Below, one piece after another: positions 1 to 7,868 of a stretch of 64,000 nt of DNA (position 1 is its first letter; every line of letters begins with the position of its first letter). The position numbers and the translations under genes were made by a program. The stretch is taken from positions 31,656-95,655 of the forward strand of contig NZ_QPJC01000016.1 of the NCBI RefSeq assembly GCF_003337235.1. Direction: 5' to 3'. The notes under the pieces were generated by a model, which was not told where the DNA came from, made no database searches, and saw nothing but the letters and a program-made list of their open reading frames with translations. The stretch comes from Halopolyspora algeriensis. GTDB taxonomy: Bacteria; Actinomycetota; Actinomycetes; Mycobacteriales; Pseudonocardiaceae.

Positions 1-437
1 TCAGCGCGCGTATCACACGGCAGCAGATTCTCAGCCGTAGCGATCCACCTCACCTGCACGTCATTCTGGACGAGGGGCTTCTCGAACGACCCGTCGGGCC
101 GGCCTCGATGATGCGCCGCCAACTCCTCCACCTCGCTGAGGCAAGCGCTGAGTCTTCCAACATCACGTTGCAGGTTCTTCCCAAGGCAGCCGGAGCCATC
201 CCCGCGCTGGAAGGCCCTTTCTCGATCCTGACACCGCCCGACCCCATCCCGGACATCGGCTACGCCGAGGGTCCCGGGCGCGGTGTGTACATCGAAGATC
301 GAGATAACGTGAGAGCTTACACTCTGCGATTCGGTATCCTCATGGAGCGAGCACTGTCTCCGGAAAAATCCACCGAAAGGATCGAGCAGGCTGCTCAGCA
401 GTACACGCGAACCGCAACAGAGGGGAACACCCAGTGA
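1..437 (+). CDS. XRE-family regulator, C-terminal DUF5753 part (5' end outside window)
   Basis: The reading frame is open from the left edge (first full codon at base 3) to TGA at 435-437, so the N-terminal helix-turn-helix lies outside the window. What remains is a DUF5753 domain: the segment LHVILDEGLLERPVG, then a QLLHLAEA helix, ITLQVLP and GPFSILTPPDP are the recognisable blocks. Proteins of this type pair an N-terminal XRE DNA-binding domain with DUF5753 and are very common regulators in filamentous actinobacteria, where they stand next to DUF397 genes and are linked to development and secondary metabolism. The stop overlaps the GTG of the next gene (GTGA), so the two are translationally coupled. 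The regulatory target cannot be read from the sequence. Confidence 0.85.
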   Translation, partial: SARITRQQILSRSDPPHLHVILDEGLLERPVGPASMMRRQLLHLAEASAESSNITLQVLPKAAGAIPALEGPFSILTPPDPIPDIGYAEGPGRGVYIEDRDNVRAYTLRFGILMERALSPEKSTERIEQAAQQYTRTATEGNTQ

Positions 438-652
438 GTAGCGATGAGCTCTTCCACCTCGTCGAGTGGCGCAAGAGTAGCTTCTCCGGCGGTGGCGGCA
501 CAGGTGGCGGCAACTGCGTGGAGGTCGCCTTCGGTGACGGGGTGGTGGCCGCGCGGGACTCCAAGTTCCCGGACAGCGGCATGCTGACCGTCCCCGCCGA
601 ACGCTGGTCCGCGTTCCTCGACGGCCTCCGCGCGGGCCGCTTCCGGAGGTGA
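434..652 (+). CDS. DUF397 domain protein
   Basis: A 72-residue protein starting at GTG 434, inside the stop of the preceding regulator (GTGA overlap). It shows the standard DUF397 pattern: an N-terminal WRKSSFSG motif, a glycine-rich NCVEVAF strand, VAARDSKFPD, and a C-terminal W-AFLDGLRAG helix. DUF397 proteins are small partners of XRE/DUF5753 regulators in actinobacteria. The pair is thought to act as a regulator/antagonist module, but the biochemical role of this copy is unknown. No membrane segment or signal peptide is seen. Length is normal for the family. Confidence 0.88.
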   Translation: MSSDELFHLVEWRKSSFSGGGGTGGGNCVEVAFGDGVVAARDSKFPDSGMLTVPAERWSAFLDGLRAGRFRR

Positions 653-725
653 CGGCCCGCACGGGGCGGGGTGGGAGCGGCCTGCCGAGCCCGGCCGGTC
701 GACGCGCTCACGACCCCTCGAGCCG

Positions 726-1178
726 TCAGAACATCACGCGGGTGAGCACCTCCGCGACGCAGGCGGGCTTGTCGCCGCCTTCGATGTCCACAGTGGTGTT
801 GACCGTCAGCTGCAGCCCGTTGCCGGTCTCGACGACATCGGCGAGTTCGGTGTGCGCGCAGACGCGGGAACCGACACGGACCGGGCTGGGGAACCGGACC
901 TTGTTCACGCCGTAGTTGATGCCCATCTTGATGCCCTCGAACCGGTAGATCTCGGCGTTGAGGGCGCTGACCAGGCTCAGCGTCAGGAACCCGTGCGCGA
1001 TCGTGCCGCCGAACGGTCCCTGGGCGGCGCGTTCCGGATCGACGTGGATCCACTGGTGGTCCAGGGTGGAGTCGGCGAACCGGTCGACCTGCTCCTGGGT
1101 GATGGTGTGCCACTGGCTGCTGCCGAGCTTCTCGCCCTTGGCGGCGAGGATCTCCTCCTGACCGGCGAACACGCGCAT
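726..1178 (-). CDS. MaoC-like (R)-specific enoyl-CoA hydratase
   Basis: A 150-residue single hot-dog domain. The hydratase-2 catalytic motif D-x4-H is present as D40-HQWI-H45, followed by GPFGGTIAHGFLTLSL, the usual substrate-tunnel helix. Such enzymes hydrate trans-2-enoyl-CoA to 3-hydroxyacyl-CoA. It is the last gene of the minus-strand block that carries two adjacent acyl-CoA dehydrogenases, 38 nt upstream, so hydration of the enoyl-CoA they make is the likely job. The ATG at 1178 is preceded by a GAAGGAGT-type ribosome-binding site. The true chain length or ring nature of the substrate cannot be inferred. Confidence 0.9.
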   Translation of the reverse strand: MRVFAGQEEILAAKGEKLGSSQWHTITQEQVDRFADSTLDHQWIHVDPERAAQGPFGGTIAHGFLTLSLVSALNAEIYRFEGIKMGINYGVNKVRFPSPVRVGSRVCAHTELADVVETGNGLQLTVNTTVDIEGGDKPACVAEVLTRVMF

Positions 1179-1216
1179 GTGTGACTCCTTCGCTTCCGTA
1201 GTGGGTGGATCGGTTC

Positions 1217-2335
1217 TCATGCTGCGGGCAGACCACCGCGGGCGGCGATCGTGGCCCGATGCCGCTCGGCCGTGCCGAGGGCGAGCTGGGTGCTCTTCGC
1301 GCGGCCCAGATACAGGTGCGCGGGATGCTCCCACGTCATGCCGATCCCACCGTGCAGTTGCAGATGCTCCTCGGCGGCCAGCACGACCGTGTCGCAGCAG
1401 TACGCCTGTGCCAGCGCCACGGGAATGTCCACGTCGCCACCGGAGGTGGCCAGCGCGTCCGCCGCACCGCGCGCGGTCGCGCGGGCGGTGCTCACCCCGG
1501 CCCAGAGATCGGCCAGGCGGTGCTTGACGGCCTGGAACGAGCCGATCTGCCTGCCGAACTGGTAGCGGGTCAGCACGTACTCCACCGTGGAGTCCAGGCA
1601 CAGCTGGGCCAGCCCGGTCTGCTCGGAGGCGAGGATTCCCGCGGCGGTGGTCAGGGTGTGCTGCAGGACCTCCTCGGCGCTGTCCGAGGAGGCGATGCGC
1701 CGGCCCGAGGCGCCGTCGAGACCGAGCGTGCCGATCCGCCGGGTGAGGTCGAGCGGGGTCACCGGTGTCCGCCTCACCCCGGAGGAGGAAAGATCGAGCA
1801 GGTACAGCGCCGGCCCGTCCTCGTCGGTGGCGGGAACCACCACGAGGTCGGCGACCTCGAGATCCACGACCGTGCGCACGGTCCCGGTGAGTGCTCCGCC
1901 GCGGGCACTCACCGACGTCGGGAACACGCTGCCCGGAGCCGTCGTCATCGGCACCGCCACGGTGCCGATGCGGGAACCGCCGGCCAGCGCCGCCACCGCC
2001 TCGCGCGCCTCGGAGGAGGGGCATTCGAGCAGTGCCGTGGTGGCCAGCACCGCACTGCCCAGGAACGGCACCGGGGCGACGCCGCGGCCGAGTTCCTCGG
2101 CGAGCACGGCGAGTTCGCGCGCGCTCGCCCCCGCCCCGCCGAGTTCCTCGGGCACCACGAGTCCGGCGACACCGAGTTCACCGGCCAGGGTGGCCCACAG
2201 GGCGAGATCGTAGGGTTCGTCGCTTTCGCACCGCGCGAGGACCGCGCTCGGATCACAACGTTCCTGCAGGAGCCTGCGCACATTCTTGCGCAGGTCCTCC
2301 TCGGCCTCGCCGTAGAGCAGGTCCGGCGTACTCAT
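1217..2335 (-). CDS. Acyl-CoA dehydrogenase, second subunit of a pair
   Basis: A 372-residue acyl-CoA dehydrogenase. The N-terminal helical domain contains VVPEELGGAG. The C-terminal domain has RYQFGRQIGSFQAVKHRLAD and LHGGIGMTWEHP, family signatures for FAD-binding contacts. The central beta-domain is poorly conserved and lacks the usual FxTEPxAGSD flavin loop, unlike its upstream neighbour. Its start overlaps that gene's stop (ATGA). Two short, adjacent, coupled ACAD genes, one with and one without a complete flavin loop, is the pattern of the alpha2beta2 ACADs known from mycobacterial steroid side-chain degradation. Heteromer formation here is inference. The reaction would be alpha,beta-dehydrogenation of an acyl-CoA with FAD. 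Confidence 0.88.
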   Translation of the reverse strand: MSTPDLLYGEAEEDLRKNVRRLLQERCDPSAVLARCESDEPYDLALWATLAGELGVAGLVVPEELGGAGASARELAVLAEELGRGVAPVPFLGSAVLATTALLECPSSEAREAVAALAGGSRIGTVAVPMTTAPGSVFPTSVSARGGALTGTVRTVVDLEVADLVVVPATDEDGPALYLLDLSSSGVRRTPVTPLDLTRRIGTLGLDGASGRRIASSDSAEEVLQHTLTTAAGILASEQTGLAQLCLDSTVEYVLTRYQFGRQIGSFQAVKHRLADLWAGVSTARATARGAADALATSGGDVDIPVALAQAYCCDTVVLAAEEHLQLHGGIGMTWEHPAHLYLGRAKSTQLALGTAERHRATIAARGGLPAA

Positions 2336-3513
2336 CGGGGGAGCTCCTTCCAGGCAACGTCCTTGTCAACACGGGGTTCGGCGGGCAGGCCGAGCACTCG
2401 CTCGGCGATGACGTTGCGCAGGACCTCCGAGGTCCCGCCCTCGATGGAGTTGCCCTTGGCACGCAGATACCGGTAGCCGGGGCCGCGTGCGGTCATGTCC
2501 GTGACCTCGGGGCGGCGCATGGTCCAGTCGTCGTACTCCAGACCCTCGTCGGCGAGCAGTTCCGTCTCGAAGCCGGAAATCGACTGGTTCAGCCGTGCGA
2601 AGGCGAGCTTGACCGCGGAGCCCTCCGGTCCGGGAGCGCCCGCCGCGAGTTGCTGCCGGAGACGTTCGCCGGTCAAGCGGGTGGCCTCGGCCTCGACCCA
2701 CAGTCGCAGCAGGCGGTCGTGCATCCCGGGAGTGCGCAGTTCCGGCCGCTGCCGCCAGGTGTCGGCCACGACGCCGATCATCCCGTCCTCACGGGCGGTG
2801 TTGCCGCCGCCGATGGCCACGCGTTCGTTCATCAGCGTCGACATCGCCACCTGCCAGCCCTGACCCACCTCGCCCAGGCGCTGCGAGTCGGGGATGCGCA
2901 CGCCGGAGAAGAACACCTCGTTGAACTCGGCCTCGCCGGTGATCTGACGCAGCGGACGTACCTCCACCCCCGGCGCCGTCATGTCGCAGACGAAGTACGT
3001 CAGCCCGCGGTGCTTGGGCACGCCGGGATCCGTCCTGGCGACGAGCAGGGCCCACCGCGCGGTGTGCGCCAGGGAGGTCCAGACCTTCTGGCCGTCGACC
3101 ACCCAGTCGTCGCCGTCGCGGACCGCGCGGGTCGACAGCGCCGCCAGGTCCGATCCCGCACCGGGCTCGCTGAACAGCTGGCACCACACTTCCTCGCCGG
3201 TCCACAGTGGCCGGAGGAAGCGATGGCGCTGCTCGTCGGATCCGTGCTGCAGGATCGTCGGGGCCGCCATACCGAGACCGATGCCGTTGCTGCGTGGATC
3301 GTTGTCCGGGGCGTCCGCCGCCGCGAATTCCTCGTCGACCACGGGTTGCAGGGCGCGGGCGGCATCGAGCCCGCCGAAACCGGGCGGGTAGTGCACCCAG
3401 GCCAGTCCGGCGTCGAAACGGGCACGCAGGAACTCCAGGCGATCGAGCTCGCCCGGATCGTGGTGGGACAGGAACTCGCGAACGCGATCGCGCAGCTCGT
3501 CAGCCGTGATCAT
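2332..3513 (-). CDS. Acyl-CoA dehydrogenase, first subunit of a pair
   Basis: A 393-residue acyl-CoA dehydrogenase with a complete flavin loop (QLFSEPGAGSDLA, about residues 115-127), a VWTSLAH substrate strand, and the C-terminal NSIEGGTSEVLRNVIAERVLG motif. It starts at ATG 3513 with a GAGGAGTTCCC-type ribosome-binding site and ends in an ATGA overlap with the second ACAD, so the two subunits would be made in equal amounts. An ACCG-N6-CGGT palindrome (3556-3569) lies just upstream. Together with the MaoC hydratase downstream this gives two consecutive beta-oxidation steps. The substrate is unknown. Branched or polycyclic side chains are possible because paired ACADs of this size often handle those. 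Confidence 0.9.
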   Translation of the reverse strand: MITADELRDRVREFLSHHDPGELDRLEFLRARFDAGLAWVHYPPGFGGLDAARALQPVVDEEFAAADAPDNDPRSNGIGLGMAAPTILQHGSDEQRHRFLRPLWTGEEVWCQLFSEPGAGSDLAALSTRAVRDGDDWVVDGQKVWTSLAHTARWALLVARTDPGVPKHRGLTYFVCDMTAPGVEVRPLRQITGEAEFNEVFFSGVRIPDSQRLGEVGQGWQVAMSTLMNERVAIGGGNTAREDGMIGVVADTWRQRPELRTPGMHDRLLRLWVEAEATRLTGERLRQQLAAGAPGPEGSAVKLAFARLNQSISGFETELLADEGLEYDDWTMRRPEVTDMTARGPGYRYLRAKGNSIEGGTSEVLRNVIAERVLGLPAEPRVDKDVAWKELPR

Positions 3514-3555
3514 GGGAACTCCTCACTGCTCGCGCGGATTGATGCGGCGAGAGGT

Positions 3556-3569
3556 ACCGGCTCTCCGGT
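3556..3569. promoter_or_regulatory. Operator-like palindrome ACCG-N6-CGGT upstream of the paired ACAD genes
   Basis: The inverted repeat ACCG-GCTCTC-CGGT lies 43 nt upstream of the ATG at 3513. The same half-sites with the same 6-nt spacer occur at 7869-7888 in front of the HAD-APH operon. This spacing suits a TetR-family dimer. No matching regulator gene is found beside either site, so assignment is inference. Confidence 0.4.
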
Positions 3570-3588
3570 GGCTGTACCGGATGCCGGG

Positions 3589-3770
3589 TGAGCGGCGTCA
3601 GCCGCTTCCATCGACGGGAGCAACCGGCACCGCGGCGGGTTCTCCGGCACAGCCTCGCGAGGACAGTGCCGACGTGATGTAGTGACTACCTGATGTCGGG
3701 GCTACCGCAGCGAGGCGCAGCCGGAGGTTCCGCCACCCGCACCGCCACTCACGCCGACCCGCGCACTCTG
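3589..3770 (-). repeat. Structured interspersed repeat, copy A
   Basis: One of three related elements in the window (others 5964-6146 and 41594-41780). It contains a small hairpin at 3591-3606 (AGCGGC/GCCGCT). It also contains a large imperfect stem, arms 3634-3657 and 3711-3734, in which GGCGG, CTCCGGC and GCCTCG pair with CGAGGC, GCCGGAG and CCGCC, with a conserved GTT/GTT internal loop. Nested inside are CCTCGCGAGG (3653-3662) and a hairpin at 3669-3699 (CCGAC/GTCGG, GTAGT/ACTAC). On the minus strand the large stem starts 36 nt after the SDR stop codon. It encodes no protein. It could be a mobile miniature element or a conserved 3' UTR structure. Confidence 0.8.
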
Positions 3771-4532
3771 CTATGCCTTCGGGCCGCCGGCGACGTAGAT
3801 GACCTGCCCGGAAACGAACCCTGCCTGCTCACCGACGAAGAACGAGACGGTGTTGGCGATGTCCTCGGGGCGTCCCTCCCTGCCGACGGGAATGCTGCCG
3901 ATCGCGGCCTCCTTGAAGTCCTCGAAGGACATGCCGACCCGCTCGGCGGTCGCGGCGGTCATCTCCGTGGCGATGAAGCCGGGCGCGATCGCGTTGACGG
4001 TGACACCGAACTTGCCGAGCTCGATGGCCAGGGTTTTGGTGAATCCCTGCAGACCGGCCTTGGCCGTGGAGTAGTTCGCCTGCCCGCGGTTGCCGAGAGC
4101 CGACGTGCTGGAGAGGTTGACGATGCGCCCCCAGCCCGCCTCGGTCATGTGCTTCTGCGCTGCGCGGCTCATGAGGAAGGACCCGCGCAGGTGCACGTCC
4201 ATGACGCTGTCCCAGTCCTGCTCGCTCATCTTGAACAGCATGTTGTCCCGGATGACACCGGCGTTGTTGACCAGCACCTGCGGCGGACCGAGTTCGTCGG
4301 CCACGCGGGTGACGGCGGCCTGCGCCTGCTCGGCATCGCTGACGTCGGCACCCACCGCCAGCGCCCGGCCTCCATCGGCTTCGATGGCCGAGACCGTGTC
4401 GGCGCACTGCTTCTCGTCGAGATCGACGACACCGACGGCGAAGCCGTCCGAGGCCAGGCGTCGCGCGGTGGCGGCACCGATGCCGCGCGCTGAGCCGGTG
4501 ACGATGGCGGCGCTTCGGGGGGATCGGGTCAT
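3771..4532 (-). CDS. Short-chain dehydrogenase/reductase (FabG-like 3-oxoacyl reductase/3-hydroxyacyl-CoA dehydrogenase)
   Basis: A 253-residue classical SDR. The cofactor motif TGSARGIG is at residues 12-19, NNAG at 89-92, and the catalytic Ser-Tyr-Lys set is near S142, Y154 and K158 (YSTAK). An acidic-type D37 after beta-2 suggests NAD(H) preference. FabG-like SDRs interconvert 3-oxo and 3-hydroxy acyl thioesters. It lies 59 nt downstream of the ACAD11-like gene on the same strand, comparable with the SDR (LvaD) of the Pseudomonas putida levulinate operon. The start ATG 4532 has an AAGGAGCCCC ribosome-binding site. Its stop is followed after 36 nt by structured repeat copy A. Confidence 0.9.
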   Translation of the reverse strand: MTRSPRSAAIVTGSARGIGAATARRLASDGFAVGVVDLDEKQCADTVSAIEADGGRALAVGADVSDAEQAQAAVTRVADELGPPQVLVNNAGVIRDNMLFKMSEQDWDSVMDVHLRGSFLMSRAAQKHMTEAGWGRIVNLSSTSALGNRGQANYSTAKAGLQGFTKTLAIELGKFGVTVNAIAPGFIATEMTAATAERVGMSFEDFKEAAIGSIPVGREGRPEDIANTVSFFVGEQAGFVSGQVIYVAGGPKA

Positions 4533-4591
4533 GAGGGGCTCCTTACGGAATCGGGTGTCGCAGTGGCGCGAAACGGGCGCTGCCTGCGGGG

Positions 4592-5800
4592 TCAGCGGTG
4601 CTTTTTGAGTTCCTGCCGGGCCAGCGAGCGCCGGTGCACCTCGTCCGGCCCGTCGACGATGTGCAGGGTGCGAGCACTGGCGTAGAGATTGGCCAGCGGG
4701 AAGTCCTGGCTGACCCCCGCTCCGCCGTGGGCCTGGATGGCACGGTCGATGACCCAGGTGGCCATCTCCGGTGCCGCGACCTTGATCGCCTGGATCTCGG
4801 TGTGCGCGCCCTTGTTGCCGACGGTGTCCATCAGCCACGCGGTCTTGAGGACCAGCAGGCGGGTCGTCTCGATTTTCACCCGTGCCTCGGCGATCCAGTG
4901 CCGCACCATCCCCTGGTCGGCGAGTGCTCCACCGAAGGCCTCGCGCTGCGAGACGCGGCGGCACATCAGCTCCAGCGCGCGCTCGGCCATCCCGATCGCG
5001 CGCATGCAGTGGTGGATGCGCCCGGGGCCGAGCCGTGCCTGGGCGATGGCGAAGCCCTCACCTTCTCCGGACAGGATGTTCGCCGCGGGCACGCGCACGT
5101 TGCGGAACTCGATCTCGGCGTGGCCGCCGTGGTCGCCGTCGGTGTAGCCGAAGACGTGCATGCCCCGTTTGATCTCGATTCCCGGAGTGTCGGTGGGAAC
5201 CAGGATCATGCTCTGCTGCCGGTGGCGTTCGGCGTCCGGATCGGTCTTGCCCATGACGATGAGAATCCGGCAGTTCGGGTTCATGGCCCCGGAGGACCAC
5301 CACTTGCGGCCGTTGATGACGTACTCGTCGCCGTCGCGCTCGATGCGGGTGGAGATGTTGTTCGCGTCCGAGGAGGCGACCTCGGGCTCGGTCATGCAGA
5401 ACGCCGAGCGGATCTCACCTTCCAGCAACGGAGTGAGCCACTGGTCGCGCTGCTGCTGCGTGCCGAACAGCGCCAGAGTTTCCATGTTGCCGGTATCCGG
5501 TGCCGAGCAGTTCAGCGCCTCCGGTGCCAGCCGGGGACTGCGCCCGGTGATCTCGGCCAGCGGCGCGTACTGGAGATTGGTCAGGCCCGCACCGTGCTCG
5601 CCGGGCAGAAACAGGTTCCACAGCCCCTGACTGCGGGCGGCGTCCTTGAGCTTCTCGACGATCGGCGGGGTGGTCCAGGGATTCTCGGCCTCGGCGACCT
5701 GCTCGGCGAGCACGGCTTCGGCCGGGTACACGTGGGTGTCCATGAACTCCGTGAGCTGTTCACGGAGGCGCTCGGTGGTCTCGTCAAAGGCGAATTCCAT
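4592..5800 (-). CDS. Acyl-CoA dehydrogenase of the ACAD10/ACAD11 type
   Basis: A 402-residue acyl-CoA dehydrogenase with the features of the ACAD11 branch: [15 protein letters not shown] at the flavin loop (instead of TEPxAGSD), [34 protein letters not shown], and the C-terminal [18 protein letters not shown]. In animals this branch is fused to an aminoglycoside-phosphotransferase-like kinase domain and, in ACAD10, also to a HAD domain. Here both domains are separate genes immediately upstream on the same strand, in the same order. That supports a role in removing a phosphorylated 4-hydroxyl from an acyl-CoA rather than plain dehydrogenation. The intergenic region upstream holds repeat copy B. 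Confidence 0.9.
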   Translation of the reverse strand: MEFAFDETTERLREQLTEFMDTHVYPAEAVLAEQVAEAENPWTTPPIVEKLKDAARSQGLWNLFLPGEHGAGLTNLQYAPLAEITGRSPRLAPEALNCSAPDTGNMETLALFGTQQQRDQWLTPLLEGEIRSAFCMTEPEVASSDANNISTRIERDGDEYVINGRKWWSSGAMNPNCRILIVMGKTDPDAERHRQQSMILVPTDTPGIEIKRGMHVFGYTDGDHGGHAEIEFRNVRVPAANILSGEGEGFAIAQARLGPGRIHHCMRAIGMAERALELMCRRVSQREAFGGALADQGMVRHWIAEARVKIETTRLLVLKTAWLMDTVGNKGAHTEIQAIKVAAPEMATWVIDRAIQAHGGAGVSQDFPLANLYASARTLHIVDGPDEVHRRSLARQELKKHR

Positions 5801-5963
5801 TTAAGTTCCTCCCGAGAAGGGCGCCTTGTCGCTTGAGTGATCGGCTTGAGCAGAGTGACTGGCTCCGACGGTTCGGCGAACCCTGTGCCAGGTTGTTCTC
5901 GAAATTCCCAAGGGGCCGCGCTGATTGGGGAACCGGCTGTTCCGGTCGTACCGGCCGTCGAGT

Positions 5964-6146
5964 AAGTGGCGTCAGCCACTTCCGCCACGCCAAGCAACTG
6001 GCACCGCCGCGGGTTCTCAGGCGTCGCCCTCGCGAGGACAGTTGGCACGTGGCGTAGGTGGCTACTCGATGTGCCGACTCCCGGAGCCGAGGCGACGCCT
6101 GAGGTTCCGCCGCCGGCACCGCGATCCAAGCCAATCCGGGCATTGC
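5964..6146 (-). repeat. Structured interspersed repeat, copy B
   Basis: Second copy of the element described for 3589-3770. The small hairpin is AAGTGGC-GTCA-GCCACTT (5964-5981). The large stem is a perfect 13-bp pairing, CTCAGGCGTCGCC at 6016-6028 with GGCGACGCCTGAG at 6091-6103, extended across the GTT/GTT loop by GCGG/CCGC. The inner hairpin pairs GGCAC/GTGCC and GTAG/CTAC (6044-6075). Paired positions differ from copy A in a compensating way. On the minus strand the large stem begins 36 nt after the stop codon of the kinase gene, exactly as for copy A. The 160 nt between the element and the ACAD start at 5800 shows no other feature. Confidence 0.8.
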
Positions 6147-7190
6147 CTAAGAAGCCTCCTTGAGGGTGGCGAGTCCCTGTTCGACCAGCGGTGCGACGAG
6201 CGCGCCGACGTGGTCGAATCCCTCGCCGACGGTCTGGTTGTGGACGTAGCGGTAGTGGATGCCCTCCAGGATCACCGCGATCTTGAAGAAGCCGAAGGCG
6301 ATGTACCAGTCCATTTCGGACAGGTCGATGCCGCTGCGCCGCGTGTAGCGCTCCAGCAGCTCGCGTGCCGGCGGGAAGCCGTACTCGGGACCGATGCCCT
6401 TGGCGATCGGGTTCTGCTCGATCCCGTTGAAACCTTCCCAGTACACGACGAGCAGTCCGAGGTCGGTCAACGGGTCGCCGAGGGTGGCCATCTCCCAGTC
6501 GAGCACGGCCCGGATGTGCTCGTCGTCGCCGACGAGGACGTTGTCCAGCCGGTAGTCGCCGTGCACGATCGCCGCGCGCCGGGTGGTGGGAACGCGGGTG
6601 GCCAACTGCTCACGGAGCTCGCCGATGCCGGGGATCTCGCGGCTGTGCGAGGCCTCCAGTTGCTTGCCCCAGCGGCGGACCTGGCGTTCGAGGAACCCGT
6701 CGGGGCGTCCGAAGTCGCCGAGCCCGATCTCGGCCGGATCGAGCGCGTGCAGATCGGCCAGCACGTCCATGAGCCGCAAGGCCAGGCTCTTGCGCCGGGC
6801 GAGCTCGAGGGACTCGGTCTGCTCGGCGCTGCGGAAGACGGTGCCGGAGACGAAGTCCATGACGTAGAACGGGGCCCCGATCACGTCTTCGTCGTCACAC
6901 AGCAACTCCGTCCGGGGAACGGGGACGTCGGTGCCGTCCAGTGCCGTCATGACGCGGTACTCGCGGCTCATGTCGTGCGCGGTGGCCAGCACGTGGCCGA
7001 GCGGGGGTCGCCGGACCACCCACCGGTTGGTGCCGTCGCCGACGACATAGGTCAGGTTCGAGCGCCCGCCCTGGATGAGTTCGCCGGTCAGCGGCCCCTG
7101 CACGAGGCCGGGACGCTGCTTGTCGAGGTACTCGTGCAGTCGGGTCGGATCGAGGCCGGGCAGGTCGGCGGCGGAGGCGTGGTCGGTCAT
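6147..7190 (-). CDS. APH-like acyl-CoA kinase (phosphotransferase family, ACAD10/11 kinase-domain homologue)
   Basis: A 347-residue protein of the aminoglycoside phosphotransferase/choline kinase fold. The catalytic loop HGDYRLDN (H210, D212, N217) and the metal-binding D231 (LDWEMATLGDP) are intact, and GGRSNLTYVV forms the nucleotide loop. This subfamily is the one fused to ACAD domains in ACAD10/ACAD11 and is represented by LvaA, which phosphorylates 4-hydroxyvaleryl-CoA in levulinate catabolism. Drug resistance is therefore unlikely. The start ATG 7190 overlaps the HAD stop (ATGA). Its own stop TAG is followed by repeat copy B. Predicted reaction: ATP-dependent phosphorylation of the 4-hydroxyl of a hydroxyacyl-CoA. 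Confidence 0.88.
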   Translation of the reverse strand: MTDHASAADLPGLDPTRLHEYLDKQRPGLVQGPLTGELIQGGRSNLTYVVGDGTNRWVVRRPPLGHVLATAHDMSREYRVMTALDGTDVPVPRTELLCDDEDVIGAPFYVMDFVSGTVFRSAEQTESLELARRKSLALRLMDVLADLHALDPAEIGLGDFGRPDGFLERQVRRWGKQLEASHSREIPGIGELREQLATRVPTTRRAAIVHGDYRLDNVLVGDDEHIRAVLDWEMATLGDPLTDLGLLVVYWEGFNGIEQNPIAKGIGPEYGFPPARELLERYTRRSGIDLSEMDWYIAFGFFKIAVILEGIHYRYVHNQTVGEGFDHVGALVAPLVEQGLATLKEAS

Positions 7191-7858
7191 GCGGTCTCCT
7201 GGGGGAGTTCGGCTCTGAGGTCGGGAACCAGTTCGGCCAGGTTCCGGCGGGTCTGCTCGGCACTGTCGTGCAGCACCGTGTGCATGCCCAGTTGCCGGGC
7301 GGCCTCGATGTTCGGAGCGCCGTCGTCGACGAACACCGCCCGCTCGGCGGGGAGGCCGAGGCGTTCCAGGGTGATCCGGTAGATGTCCGGATCGGGTTTG
7401 CGCCTGCCGACCTCGCTGGAGATGACAGCCACGTCGAACAGCGTGTCGAGCTGTTCCCACGGGTAGTTGTTCCCCCAGCTGTTGGACAGCAGGGCGGTCG
7501 GCAGTCCGAGCCGCCGCAGGTCTTCCACCAGCCGCAACATCACCGGATCGCTGCGCATGAAGGAGAACAGACGGGCGAGCAGACCGTCCGGCTCCACCGG
7601 ACGACCGTCCTCGGTGCGCAGGCGGTCGGCCAGCACCCGGTTGAACTCCTCGACCGGCATCTCGCCGGTTTCCAGCCGGTGGAGAGGGTTCCCCGGGGCG
7701 GCGCGGCGGGACAGCCAGTTCTTGAGCACGGCCGAGAACGTCTCCGGGTCGATGCGTTCCGCCTGCGTCCAGGCAGCAATGGCGGTGCGTCCCGGTGTGG
7801 TGAGGACACCTCCGTAATCGAAGATCACCGCGTCGATGTGGGCATCGGGGGAGGCCAT
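7187..7858 (-). CDS. HAD-family hydrolase (ACAD10 N-domain type)
   Basis: A 223-residue HAD subfamily IA protein with a helical cap. Motif I is FDYGGVL (nucleophile D14, but G16 where phosphatases usually have the second Asp). Motif II is LLSNSWG, motif III is the Lys in GRRKPDP, and motif IV is VFVDDG. The DxGGVL variant is typical of the group that includes the N-domain of human ACAD10 and soluble epoxide hydrolase relatives, so phosphatase activity may be weak or specialised. It is the first gene of the HAD-APH-ACAD-SDR run. The chosen ATG at 7858 lies 10 nt from a palindromic operator-like site. Several in-frame upstream starts would overlap that site and were not chosen. Confidence 0.85.
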   Translation of the reverse strand: MASPDAHIDAVIFDYGGVLTTPGRTAIAAWTQAERIDPETFSAVLKNWLSRRAAPGNPLHRLETGEMPVEEFNRVLADRLRTEDGRPVEPDGLLARLFSFMRSDPVMLRLVEDLRRLGLPTALLSNSWGNNYPWEQLDTLFDVAVISSEVGRRKPDPDIYRITLERLGLPAERAVFVDDGAPNIEAARQLGMHTVLHDSAEQTRRNLAELVPDLRAELPQETA

Positions 7859-7868
7859 GTCCACGGAC

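Noticed and set aside
6147..7190. Aminoglycoside resistance kinase
   Set aside because: The fold matches, but the subfamily and the adjacent HAD and ACAD genes fit an acyl-CoA kinase.
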